Shown one piece after another: positions 37,050 through 47,238 of a stretch of 64,000 bases of DNA (position 1 is the first letter of the stretch; every line of letters begins with the position of its first letter). The stretch lies in assembly GCA_008933995.1 (NCBI GenBank), contig WARS01004319.1:177501-241500 (forward strand), in the 5' to 3' direction. The stretch is from Datnioides undecimradiatus. Its lineage: Eukaryota > Chordata > Actinopteri > Lobotiformes > Datnioididae. Below the pieces are notes generated by a model, which had not been told where the DNA came from, did no database searches, and saw only the letters and a program-made list of their open reading frames with translations. Position numbers and translations under genes: made by a program.

Positions 37050-39834
37050 TCTCTAACTCCAGGGTCAAGTTGCATATCAACAATACAACAGTGCGATGGT
37101 AACCAACGAACACTTCAGGTGCGTGCGTACAGAACCCTTACAGTACACAGCAGCGTCCTAGTGAAGCGATTCAAAGCAAAACAACTTCATGTGACGTACT
37201 TCTGTGCACACGATGGTCGACTTTAACTGTGTCCATTTTGAAAATCTGGTGATCAACATTATTTATTTACCAAACTGAGGCAACGTAACAGCTTTACAGA
37301 CACAGTGGCTCAAACCCTGGAGTGATATTCATGAGCAGCTGACACGTTAAAGCTCAAACTGTTGCAACCTACAGTTAAAACATGTGTACACATTCTGGAT
37401 GCAGTGTTTCTGCGCTGGTGTGTGTGTGTGCATGTGCGTGCGCGCGTCCTCCTGTCGTCCTTCTGTCCCAAACAACAGTATGGGATTTTGGTTCTGTCAG
37501 CCAACCAGGTCACTAATGAGCACATGGCCAATTAGCAGAGCTAAACACTGAGCAGATTCCCTCCTCCACAGCCTGAAACACACCAAGCATTCATCCGAAT
37601 CACTGACGGGAAAACTATGAGGAAAATCTGGGCTGAGGGGCCCCGGTGGCAGACAGAGATGCGCATCATGTGACCGGGGGACGCCGTTTCTTCCACGCTG
37701 AAGAAGCAGTCACATCTTTTTATGTTAACTGTTGCTGTTGCCACTACGACTGCTGCTGTTACTGAACTTCTACAGACTTGCATTGACTGAAAGCACGTTT
37801 GTCAACAATATGAATTCTGAGCAGGGATTCAATGAATGATTACTGTCTTTGTCAATGAGCTGTTCGTTACTTTCTACATAAGATTTTTTTAAATATTAGA
37901 AAATATTCTTGTTTGATGTTTTACTAAAACAATTCAGACTCTGACTCATAAAGGCAGTGCTGTGTTGGATGATACAAACACAGACCTCGTTTATCTGTTT
38001 GCATAGAAAAGTTATCTTAGTTCTTGGGTCTTGTGCCAATTTGGGTCTTTTATAATACTGTGACAATCATTATAATGTTGTCATTGCCAGTCAATTAGTT
38101 GACCAATCATTTGATGTGAATATCAATATTTGTCTTCCTGCATTAAATCTGGCTGTCGAAATTCTTTTACTTGTGTTAAACTAAAGTTACAGTAAACGGC
38201 ACACAGAACATTCTTTGTTGCAGTTGCAGAGAGAGGTCGGGATCAGCTGAACAACAGCACAGCCCCGCAGCTGTTTGGGTTTTAATGTCTTATTCAACGA
38301 CACTCCACCGGCTGAAGACTGCAGTTGTGGTTTGAACCTGTTTACTTGCTCCTGCACCAGTGTTTTCTTGTCAGCGTCGTTTCAGGATTGTTTTAAATAC
38401 AGTGTTTGTGTGTATGTGTGCTTTGAATGAATGTGTGTGCACTGTGTGTGTGTGTGTGTAAGTCAGGAGTCGCGGTGAGTCACACACACTGTGACAAATC
38501 CAAAAAGCTGAATTAAAATCACTTGACAGGTATGGGGCCCGAATTTAGCACGCCTGTCGTCATGGTAATGTGATGCATTTGCATGTGTGAGCACAGGCAC
38601 ACACCTGGGAGCGTGTGTATTCGTGAAAACACAATGACATTAACACCTTCGATGCCAAGTGTGTAAGTGTGAGTGAACACACAACGTCTGACTGGGAGAG
38701 GACGACCTGACATAACCATAAGTTGCACTGAAACAGGGGGCACGAGAGAAAACGTGTTGATGACGCAGTACTGTTTTTAATTTTTACAAAGTGAAGAATC
38801 AGGAACTAAACACAAAATAATCCACAGACTCACTGATAAAGTCAGTAATTATTAGCTAAAGCATTAAGCAATGTGCTAAAAGTAGCACACCTGTCTGACG
38901 AGGGCAGAGCTTGAGGAACAGGGCACCTGACTCTGACATCACGTTAGTAGTGAGATCTGCCAACACATGCTGAAAACTCATCTCAAACACTATGAAAACC
39001 ATCTTACAGCCCCGTGTTTACTCTACAGGAAGCCCTCGCACTCATCCGTCCTGTCTCTCCACAGTAATCACCACAGGCCTGGTGTCAGCACTGAAAAAGC
39101 GCGAAGACCTCTGCATTCCTTCTTCACAGGGCAGCCACAGGGAAGCCTGGAGGGAAAGCCTTCAGAGTCCGTTTACACTGGTTTCATAAACCTCGACTGC
39201 TGCTGTCATGTGAACACCTCCCGGGTCCAACTGCGTTGACTTTCCATGCCTCAACTTGAATTAAATCAAATAATCAAAATGATTACATCACCCACTGAAG
39301 TAAAAAGACAACAATCAGATCTCAGAGTAGCAGGTGCACTGATCAACAACACTGCACCATACTCTGTGACAGGGGAAGAGCTTGGAAATGAAGACAAAAT
39401 ATGCTTTAACACAGGTAAACTTCATTATTACAGATGAACAGGAGTCACTTCCAAAGAGTCATTCTGTCTACTTCAACAAACACCTAGAAACGGAGCCATC
39501 GCAGCGGGCTTACCTTGGGAAGGTATGCAGCGTTTCGTATCCTGTCCACCATCTCTTGGCCCTCGGGATGCACGGCAGCCACATGGGACCACATCCTTTC
39601 CCAGGTCAAGCTTTCAATAGGGAAACCGGTCCTGTTAACGTAGAAAAGAACCCCTCCATCCTTCTCCTCTTCCTCCCCAGGGGACCTGGAGCTGTTGTTT
39701 GGGGGAGAGGCGGAGGACTCCTCCTGGGTGCTGCAGCGGAGGAGGCAGTGTGAGCTGGTGCTCTTGGACCGGCCGTGCCTGCTGAGCTTGGCCGGGGAGG
39801 TGCCGGTTCGGCTTGGTGAGTTGGGGCCCGTCAT
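20835..39834 (-). CDS. VASH2: vasohibin-2, tubulin tyrosine carboxypeptidase
   Basis: Coding exons in transcript order are 39834-39514, 33303-33215, 33052-32996, 32225-32151, 27455-27218, 27123-26980, 24305-24187 and 20904-20835. All junctions are GT/AG and phases close exactly, giving 370 aa; human is about 355. The start is the ATG at 39834 (MTG, as in human); the GTG nine bases upstream is not needed. The N-terminal acidic stretch leads into [20 protein letters not shown]. Catalytic residues are C173 ([11 protein letters not shown]), H208 (FHHVVLG) and S225 (LGMSRR), spaced as in human VASH2. The basic tail ([11 protein letters not shown]) and GYQIRI end match VASH2, not VASH1, although exon 33052-32996 reads KKSRPLCG, closer to VASH1. 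With the SVBP partner, the family removes the C-terminal Tyr of alpha-tubulin. It is convergent with ANGEL2, as in human. Confidence 0.94.
23321..23490. repeat. GT microsatellites in VASH2 last intron
   Basis: GT tracts at about 23323-23360 and 23465-23488. Further CA tracts follow in the same intron at about 23735-23770 and 23852-23872. Confidence 0.93.
24074..24125. repeat. CA microsatellite near a VASH2 exon
   Basis: About 25 CA units lie 60 bp downstream (in transcript sense) of the donor of exon 24305-24187, where the minus-strand transcript reads GU repeats. Confidence 0.95.
25006..25230. repeat. hairpin-forming interspersed repeat, copy 2
   Basis: A GT tract (about 25008-25027) is followed by ATACTTGTGAGGACTG. 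A spacer holding AACCTTAA and CTCAAACAGCCAG comes next. Then GGGTCCTCATAAAG closes the element and a CA tract (about 25194-25229) follows. Both the unique arms and the flanking microsatellites are inverted complements, so the whole unit could fold as one stem. It shares its inner blocks with the copy near 14365-14535 and lies in a VASH2 intron. Confidence 0.65.
25345..25385. repeat. GT microsatellite
   Basis: GT-rich tract in a VASH2 intron. Others in the same intron lie at about 25625-25650 (CA), 25811-25832 (GT) and, in the next large intron, 27936-27964 (GT) and 28711-28741 (GT). Confidence 0.92.
28070..30290. other. VASH2 intron, no further gene seen
   Basis: This part of the large intron between exons 32225-32151 and 27455-27218 contains no supported exon or RNA gene. 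ORFs present lack splice context and family resemblance. Confidence 0.5.
30292..30425. repeat. 20-bp minisatellite (ACAGACAGGAGG core)
   Basis: Six to seven copies of a roughly 20-bp unit, ACACAGACAGGAGGACAGAC and the variant with GAGAGGCAC. ORFs on the minus strand (30087-30444) translate it as repeated Val-Cys-Leu-Ser-Ser blocks and are artefacts. Confidence 0.93.
30977..31049 (+). tRNA. tRNA-Thr (anticodon TGT)
   Basis: A complete 73-nt cloverleaf. The acceptor arm is GGCCTCA with TGGGGCC (one T-G pair), followed by discriminator T. The D-arm has the A-box-like TAGCTCAGTGGTTAGAGCA. The anticodon stem CTGGT/ACCAG encloses loop CTTGTAA, so the anticodon is TGT and it reads ACA (Thr). The T-arm carries the B-box GAGTTCAATTCTC. 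No CCA is encoded and no intron is present, as usual in vertebrates. It lies within a VASH2 intron on the opposite strand. The structure looks intact, so it is probably transcribed by RNA polymerase III. Confidence 0.95.
31057..31062 (+). terminator. RNA polymerase III T-run terminator
   Basis: A run of six T starts 8 bases after the tRNA-Thr 3' end, the normal position and composition for a Pol III terminator. Confidence 0.85.
31876..32140. repeat. GT repeats next to a VASH2 donor
   Basis: GT tracts at about 31877-31911 and 32069-32134. In the minus-strand transcript the second reads as CA repeats beginning about 15 bases after the donor of exon 32225-32151. Confidence 0.92.
33304..39513. 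other. large VASH2 intron, no further gene seen
   Basis: The 6.2-kb intron between the first and second coding exons contains microsatellites (CA at about 34709-34751 and 37010-37048; CTG units at 33963-33987), three 16-bp repeats of CCAGCTGGGAGAGCAT near 35125-35172, and pyrimidine-rich sequence at 35200-35340. I could not support any coding exon or RNA gene in it. Confidence 0.5.
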
Positions 39835-41129
39835 TGATCCCACAAGTGTGAGGAGGAGGAGGAGGAAGAGTTAATGCAGGCGATCCTCCTCCAGCTACAA
39901 GAGCTTCTTCTTGTTTGTCAGTGTTGGACAGTACATGTTGATCTTAAAGGGCAAACCTGGCAGGCAGAAAAAACAAATAAATAAAATAAACTTCAACTTC
40001 AACCAAACCAGAATTTAAAGTAGGCTCGCAATGCAGGAAAGCCCCTTTCTGAGCTGTCTCACCTGCACTATTCATGCCTTCATGAGACAAAAACCCAAAA
40101 AATAAAGTTACACTCAGGCTTTTCCAGAAAGACTCATCTGTCATACCCCTCCCAGCAGTGACAGCTCTTATAAAGGAGATCCTTTTAGCATGAACAATAC
40201 CAGCACTGATAATGAGCTGCACCTGTGTGTGTTTATCCCCTTCTTCCCTCCAGAGACAGAGTTTTCTAGCTAATGTGTGTGAGAGCAAAAACACAAGAGC
40301 CTCTCTCTGGGGCTGCAAATTCACAAGAACCCGACCGTGCAATACATGTCACAACACAGGAGTTACAGTTTTATACACTGAGATGTATTAAAATGCTCTG
40401 ACAAGGCAATATAAATTAAAGAAGAAGAAGAAGTGTTAAAGTAAGGAAGTGTTGGTAAAACATCTTCATTTCACACAAACTCTAAGTATATAAAAGTTTA
40501 CATTTATGCAATCTGACTGCATTCACATGTACCTGTGTCATGCATCTCAACTACTGATTAATTGGCATAATACTAACACAAGGCATAATATCGTGATACT
40601 CCTATGTATCAATGTGTTCTTAAACCCCTACTTCTCACAGAGAGGGGGGAAGCTTTGATTCAGGGTTTCTGCATAACTGAGCTCAAACTGTCCAGCAAGC
40701 ACGAGGAAAGATGAGCACAATGCTACACAGTTATTGTAGGAAACATAACAAATAAGCATATTATAAGCAGTAAGTACAACATTTCCACCAGAGTACAGCT
40801 AAAGATGATCGGTGCCTGTCCTAATTGGGAAGAGGAACCATAGCGCTACAGCGGAGAGTATGAAGCCTTGACAACATGACAACAAATCCTTATAGGGAAG
40901 CAAATTCCTTCGCAATGTCTTTAGAAGATATCCTGCAATAAACAAAATGCAACATATAAATATTGTGTAGAGAAATCACAATCACCTATTATTATCCTAT
41001 ATTAGTATCAAAACCCTGTTATTCACAATAAAATCAACATTGAGCTGTCAAAGCTGTCAAATACACAATAAAGTACGAATACGTTAATAATAAAAATCAA
41101 TATGGTTTTACTTTATATAGTTGAAATGT

Positions 41130-42240
41130 AGCTAGCTAACTTTACCTGCACAACAGCAGGGTCTCTGTAACTTACACGTAAGTGTAAAAGACATGCTAGT
41201 TTGTTTGAAATGTATGTTAAACTGACAGTATGTGTAAAATTAAACACATAACTTTATTAGGTCATTAAAACTCACGAGGGAAAGCACAACAGACACAGGT
41301 TGTTTTCGCTATAAGGGGTATTTTTTGTTTCCGTTTGAGTGCAACCGTTGAAATATCCCAACCGTTATTAATCCAAACGTACCGTATTATCCACCGGGGG
41401 CTCCTCCGGTTTCAGATAAACGACGGATCCCGCGGCTTAAAAGGCATTTGACTCGGGAAACACACGGCGAGGCGAGGAAGGTCCCATTCATAACAAGGCG
41501 TCGTTGTCCACTACAGGCTGTGAAGTCTTGTTTTGGTTCGAGGCTTTGTAACTTCACCCCTTCTTGCGCGCGTCAAGCTAGCGAGAGCTAACAGCGACCG
41601 TTGGCCTGCGAATACGGAAGATCCCGCCAAAGTAAGAGCAATTTGTTTGTCGAGCCCTCGCATTAAAAGAATAAGCGCTACAAATAGTCGCAGCACAATT
41701 AATTAACTCATTACATTTTCGTATGTTTGGGTTTCAAGTGTCAGTGCGGTGCCTATAATTGAAACTCAATCGAAACAAACCGTATTCTCGTAGGAGCTAT
41801 TTTATTTCGAAAATATCTTCCGGAAGTCCTGCTGTGTCGCTAGCTAGCTTACGCTGGTACTCTCTCTCGTTCTCACAACACTGCGGGGGCCGTTGCCTCC
41901 CACCAACCCAGTCCGTGAAAATGACCTCTTCTGCGCATTCCTCCCCGCCAGCAGCCGGCACGGCGCCTCGGTATCAGCTATCTCCCCCGAAAATACGATC
42001 TCATGTTGATAAAAAACACGCTTCTTTAATCCCTCACATGATGAAATCATTAGGGATAAAACGGTCCCACTAGCTATCCACTCTTCTTCAGTATCTCTCC
42101 GTTGCACGTATCCCCGGCAGCCACCGACCATCGGCGGCTTCGCATTGGTCGAGCCAACAAAGAGGGGCGGGCTGTAGAGTACTCCCTACCATATTTGGAA
42201 CTGACGGCCCTCTCTGATTGGTTATTTTTGACAGACGAAG
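41130..42240 (-). promoter_or_regulatory. VASH2: CpG-rich VASH2 5' region with CCAAT boxes
   Basis: GC- and CpG-rich sequence runs from about 41330 to 42180, flanked by AT-rich DNA. Two ATTGG motifs (42144-42148, 42217-42221) read CCAAT on the minus strand, suitably upstream of a minus-strand start near 42050-42100. A minus-strand donor, GTGCAG followed by GTAAAG, occurs near 41149 and could end a noncoding first exon. No start codon of VASH2 lies here. ORFs such as 41759-42073 are not convincing. Confidence 0.45.
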
Positions 42241-43146
42241 GCGTCAACAAGTGATATATCTGCAACAAATGGGATTTTCTGCCCGTTGTTGCAACTGTTG
42301 ATTTAGCAAATTTTGTACATTTTCAGGTGTTGGACAAGGTTCGTTCTCATGATGGAACACATAATAAAATAGATTTTAATATGAGTTAACAGAATAAAAT
42401 TCAATTGAGATATTCTTACAACAAACAGTCCATCCACATATCTGATACAGAATACTAGTTTGAATATTCCAGTTCCAAGAGTGTTTGTAAAGTATTGATC
42501 ATTACTATAGATTATATTAAAGGGAGAAGTAATATTCATTCTCTTTGCATGGTTATTGCAACAGTGAAACATACAGAAGTTAAAAATGAAATCACACCTA
42601 ATCTTTGAGCCAGCACCACCTTACATGTGCATGTTTGTCTTCAAAAACAACAACAGAGAACAATAATGTGGTTGAAAGCATCTTCACTGAGTAAAATGTA
42701 CCATATTTATATGGAATTCAGTCATATGAATGTTGGGCTTTCACTTTACACGCCGGTAGTAACTTAATCTACAGCTCCCCCTTCTGGATGAAACACTTTT
42801 TAAAGCAAGATGGGAAGGAAAGGTGTGGACAATAACACTGCAATATTGTAATATCAGAAAATAACAGCCAGATGCGGCTGTGCAGCTGTATGATAAATAA
42901 TAATTACTGACAACTAAACCAACCAAGTTAGATGATGAAGATTAAATATAAAATTCTCTCCAGGATTTGTATTGTGTTTCCCACAAGAGCCAAAACAGTG
43001 CAGCTACAGCAGAGTGAAATGAGAAAATTCTGGTTAAATTCATTGTAAAGTCACTCTGGGAATAAAGAATGACTTGGTTTTCACAGCCGCAAGCTTTAAT
43101 TGTTAAACTTTCATTATAAAAATAAATGTAGTGATATCAAAAACAA

Positions 43147-45876
43147 CTATGCTGTCTGTATCTTTGATTGGTTGATGGTGGCATAGAGGTTGTTGTGATC
43201 AGCAGAGGCTCTGACAGGAGAGGAAGAAGCTTTCACACTGCTGTAGGTCACAGCACTGTCACCGCCACAAACCTGAAGCGCAGAAAGGAACATTAAACAA
43301 CACCTATGTTACACAACAGGATGTAAGGTGATCAAAGATAAGACAAGGCAGAGCACGACACACCCGTTAATAATGAAATGCACCTCAAAAATCCAACCGG
43401 CCCGACACAATAAAACCCACTGCAGCTGCATATGAATTAAAACATCACGTGGAACACAGCACGTAGACTCAAACCAGCTGACATCACAATCATTAATAAT
43501 AAAACAACATTGGGTTTCAGAGTAAAATGCCACGTTTTCCATATTAATTAACAACAATATTATAACAGGCAGCTTACCTGGCGTTTACTGTTAAACTTCT
43601 GGGTGAAGGTGAAGGAGGCATAGGAAACACTGTCCTCAGGAGCAGCCTGCACACAGAGGAGAGAACAGGGCTGCTCAGTGTCATGGATTTATGCACTTTT
43701 CCTATTTTCTATTCCACTTATGTGTATGTTTTATATTCCTCTGCCTGGGAGGGTTTGTCATGTTTCCAGGATGTCTTAAGTGGTAACATTATGCAAGTAT
43801 AAAAAATACTTTTGATTTTGATTTGAGAAGCATAAAAAGCAACTACGACGCACAGCAGTTCGCTCTGTAAAGTCACAAATGTCATAAAATGTAATTATTT
43901 ATTTTGAAAACTCACCGTGTTTTCATCCATTGTTGTTGTTCTCCCTGAAAAGACGAAAGAAAAGAAGCATCAGCGTTATGTCCAGCCACCACAGTGAAAC
44001 TGCAGGGTTATCAAAGTAAAGTGTCGTCAGTCTTTGCTCTCACCTTTATTTCTTTTCCATCTGATGAGTGCTGCAACAGTTAATACCAGCGCTGCTACAC
44101 CCACTGCCACAAGCACGTACAGCCACCACCAATCTGAATTTGTTGTATAGTTGTTTCCATGTGCATTCTTGTTTCTTCCTATAAAATCCATAAAATGAAC
44201 AGATCCAGTTTGTAGTTTTCACTCATGACCTCCCTACTGAGTTGATTTTGTATAATGTCATCACATTGTCAGGTGGTTTCTCACCTGAAGGCTCGGGGCT
44301 AAAGGTAAACTGTTGCACTTTTTCAGTGTAACCATCTCTTACGCTACACTTCAGTAACTCGTGATTATGCGATGTGTAAATAAAACCAGCAGTTGTCATG
44401 GTGACATGGGCCGAGCAGTAAGACTGTGATGTCCTCAGGTCGTCTGTAGCTTCGCCGCTAAAATGCCACTTTACTGTGTGTTTGCACTGCCCGCGAGTTG
44501 ACACTGAGCAGTTCAACGTCACCCCATCATCAGCCTCATGTTCGGACACTGGGGGAGGACGGAGGTGTAGTGAGAGAAAGACAAGACTCAAATTAACTTC
44601 ATCACTCAAGACCTTTTTGAGATAATTTAAAGATTGTGACCAATCATCTTTCTGTCATTCAGGCATTGCAGGTGAGAATAAAGGTGTGCACTATATATGT
44701 GGCTCTGTGCAGAGGTAGTGTTGTAAGTGCAAATATGAGGTGCCATCAAACTGCCTTGAGACGGTGGCAGCTGTTCCTAAACACAGCACAGCTCAGTAAC
44801 AAGATAGTAGAACCTGCGAGCTGGAACAGCTGTGGGTCAGCATGCTGGGCTATGTTGTGCGATCTCAAGCTGAGCTGGGGTTACAGGCTTTGGCACAGTC
44901 CCAAACCAACCCTGTTTCCTCCCATTCCATAATATGAGATGCAAGCTGAAGAGTCGCTGTTTTGACACAGTGGAGGACATCCAGCACACTTTGCAGGTCC
45001 TAAACTGACTTACAGGCTGGGATTACTGGCACTGATTACGCATAAATGCACAATGTCACTTCTTCGAAGGGGCGGTAGCAAAATATTCTACAGGAATAGT
45101 CTGAAAGCATTTGATTGCACCTTATATAAAAATAAAAACTGGTAGGGGTAAAGATCTGTATCATTGCAAATTTGGATTTCCATGCAGAAGCAAAGACAGT
45201 TGAAAAGATGCATAAATGGCATCAGATAAAATGTTTAAGAGACACAAAGTCAAAGTTAAGACTGGTCCATGACTCTGACTCCATCGCTGTAATCACAGTG
45301 ATATTTCAGCGTACTCTTTCAACAGGAAGTTTGAAAACACGATGATGTAAATACTCACTGGTGACAACAGACAGATGGACGTGAGGTTTCGGACCCTCTG
45401 CATCTTCTGATTTCTGCAACAGACAGAAGTAAAGACCTACATCCTCAGCTGAGGCCTTCTTTATAACCAGAGAACAGTTCTCTGCAACACTCAGTCTGCC
45501 TGATTTAGAGCCAGCCTTTTTGTGAATCTGCCCCTGAACAACCAGCTCGACTGCTGCTGCTTTGGGAAACGGGCTGAAGAGCCACTTATCACACCTTCGC
45601 ACGGCAAAGCGACTTCACCTCCGTCTCGGACCACAAGGGAGGGATGACGCTGTTGTGCTATTGCTGCAAAAGAGATGAGAGACAAACATCAATAAATAAA
45701 CAATTCCTGCACAATTTCTGTCTGCAGGTCTGCTGTTGGGTATTACATTACTGTGACCGGTTATGAAGCAGTGTACCAGCATTAGTATTATAACACAAAG
45801 GTTTTGCATCCTCACCTCTAAACTGAAGCAGCAGAATGAGATCTAAAACCAGTTTAGTCCACCGGAGGTCAACCAT
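43147..45876 (-). pseudogene. Ig-superfamily receptor (V + C-like, ITIM-like tail), V exon frameshifted
   Basis: Exons in transcript order are signal peptide 45876-45816, V domain 45663-45359, C-like domain 44548-44285, stalk/membrane 44178-44044, then tail exons 43944-43916, 43646-43578 and 43272-43147 (TAG). The signal reads MVDLRWTKLVLDLILLLQ; the membrane segment is DWWWLYVLVAVGVAALVLTV. The V exon is 305 nt against 315 in the intact neighbour, a loss of 10. Frame one runs through VRDGGEVALPC and then stops. The downstream V half (CDKWLF to SAEDVGLYFC) is in another frame, so the full receptor cannot be made from this sequence. The tail has VTYSSV, a consensus ITIM, plus VSYASF and NLYATI, which deviate from it. 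All other exons are clean, so a sequencing error or an allele is possible. The family is a teleost Ig receptor set I cannot name. Confidence 0.75.
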
Positions 45877-45879
45877 CGT

Positions 45880-47238
45880 TCTTCTCTTCTGTCCCGTGTG
45901 TTCACAGCCTTTAATTGAGCTACAGCACAGAGAATACTTCCTGGCGGAGGTGTGCATCACTTCCTTTATGGCGATACATTTCCTATTTTGTCATTTGTCG
46001 TGTCAGTTGACACATCACGTCAGTTGACACATACACTGCATTACACAAACACACACAGAGCACCAGGATATCTATAGAGTTTTATTCTAATAATAATAAT
46101 GTTAAATGTTATTATAATATATAATAATTAGACACTTCTTATAAAGAAAACAATGAGCTAAAACAAGTAAATAAAGGCAGTTTGTTAAAGATGTACATAT
46201 AAAACACAACAAAAAACAATTCAGTTCAAATTCAGGTACAAGCAAACTCGATGGTACAAGCAAACTCGATGGTGTCGGATTGGGTGGATTTAAATTCACA
46301 GCTGGGACACCAAAGTATTCATGTTTGCTGAGACTGTGTTTCATGTGATTCACAATACCCATCGAGCATTGACATCACAGAGGACGGCAGCTTCTCAACA
46401 AGGCCTAAACAAAAACATGTGTCAGAGCAGACCCCTCAACGCCCTGATGCAACGATGAGGGTCTGAAACATCAGCAGCAATAAACCTGAGAGCAGAATGA
46501 TAAATCCAATCCCATGGCATCTAATGGCTGGAAGGCAGAGGCAGCCTGTAAATCACATCTGCATAACTCAGATGTTTCCTTTAGAGAACCCAAAGTGAAC
46601 CTTGATGGTGGCACGCAGGCCAAAAGCAAAGATCTGTGGTGTTGTATTGTTAAAATACTAATAACCCAAGTTTCCTTCACTGACTGATTTCCTGTGCAAT
46701 GTGGCAATGCTTAGATCATGAAAAATAATTCAGAATTCAGGATCATATATATATTTAAAAAGTATTTTACATCACATGCATGTTATGCTTTTTGTAAAAT
46801 ACAAAGCAAAGTTCTTGCTGTCTCTACAACGTGAATGTGAGTTTGATGCCTGTAACTTTCTCAGTATTGGATCTTTGTGCATTATCTCTCGAGAACAGCA
46901 TGCAGTTAGTTTAATGTTCATTCAACACAAGTTAAAGATCAATAAATATGATCTGTGTCATTATTACAGCACAGTACTGGTCCATCTGGTTGCCAGACGG
47001 ACGATTCATATATTAGAGTTATTGATGATTTAACCAAACATTGTGTTAACTTTCCACTACTTTCTGGACAAAAAGCTTTTTTGCAGCAATAAAACCTGAA
47101 TATTAATTCAGTAACTAAAATATATATAAAAATATATATAAAACATTCAAATACCAGAAGTAACATCCTGATGCAAATGTGTATACCGTATACTGACAGG
47201 CACTGATAAGTCATTGGACCCGATGTAGGTAGTGTAGA
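45880..47238. other. intergenic, AT-rich
   Basis: No gene is supported between the first and second Ig receptor copies. A 17-18-bp direct repeat (GTACAAGCAAACTCGATG twice) lies near 46236-46272. Confidence 0.5.

Noticed and set aside
41759-42073. 104-codon ORF in the CpG-rich region as a possible divergent gene
   Set aside because: No recognisable domain; it overlaps the probable VASH2 promoter, where open frames are common because of GC content.
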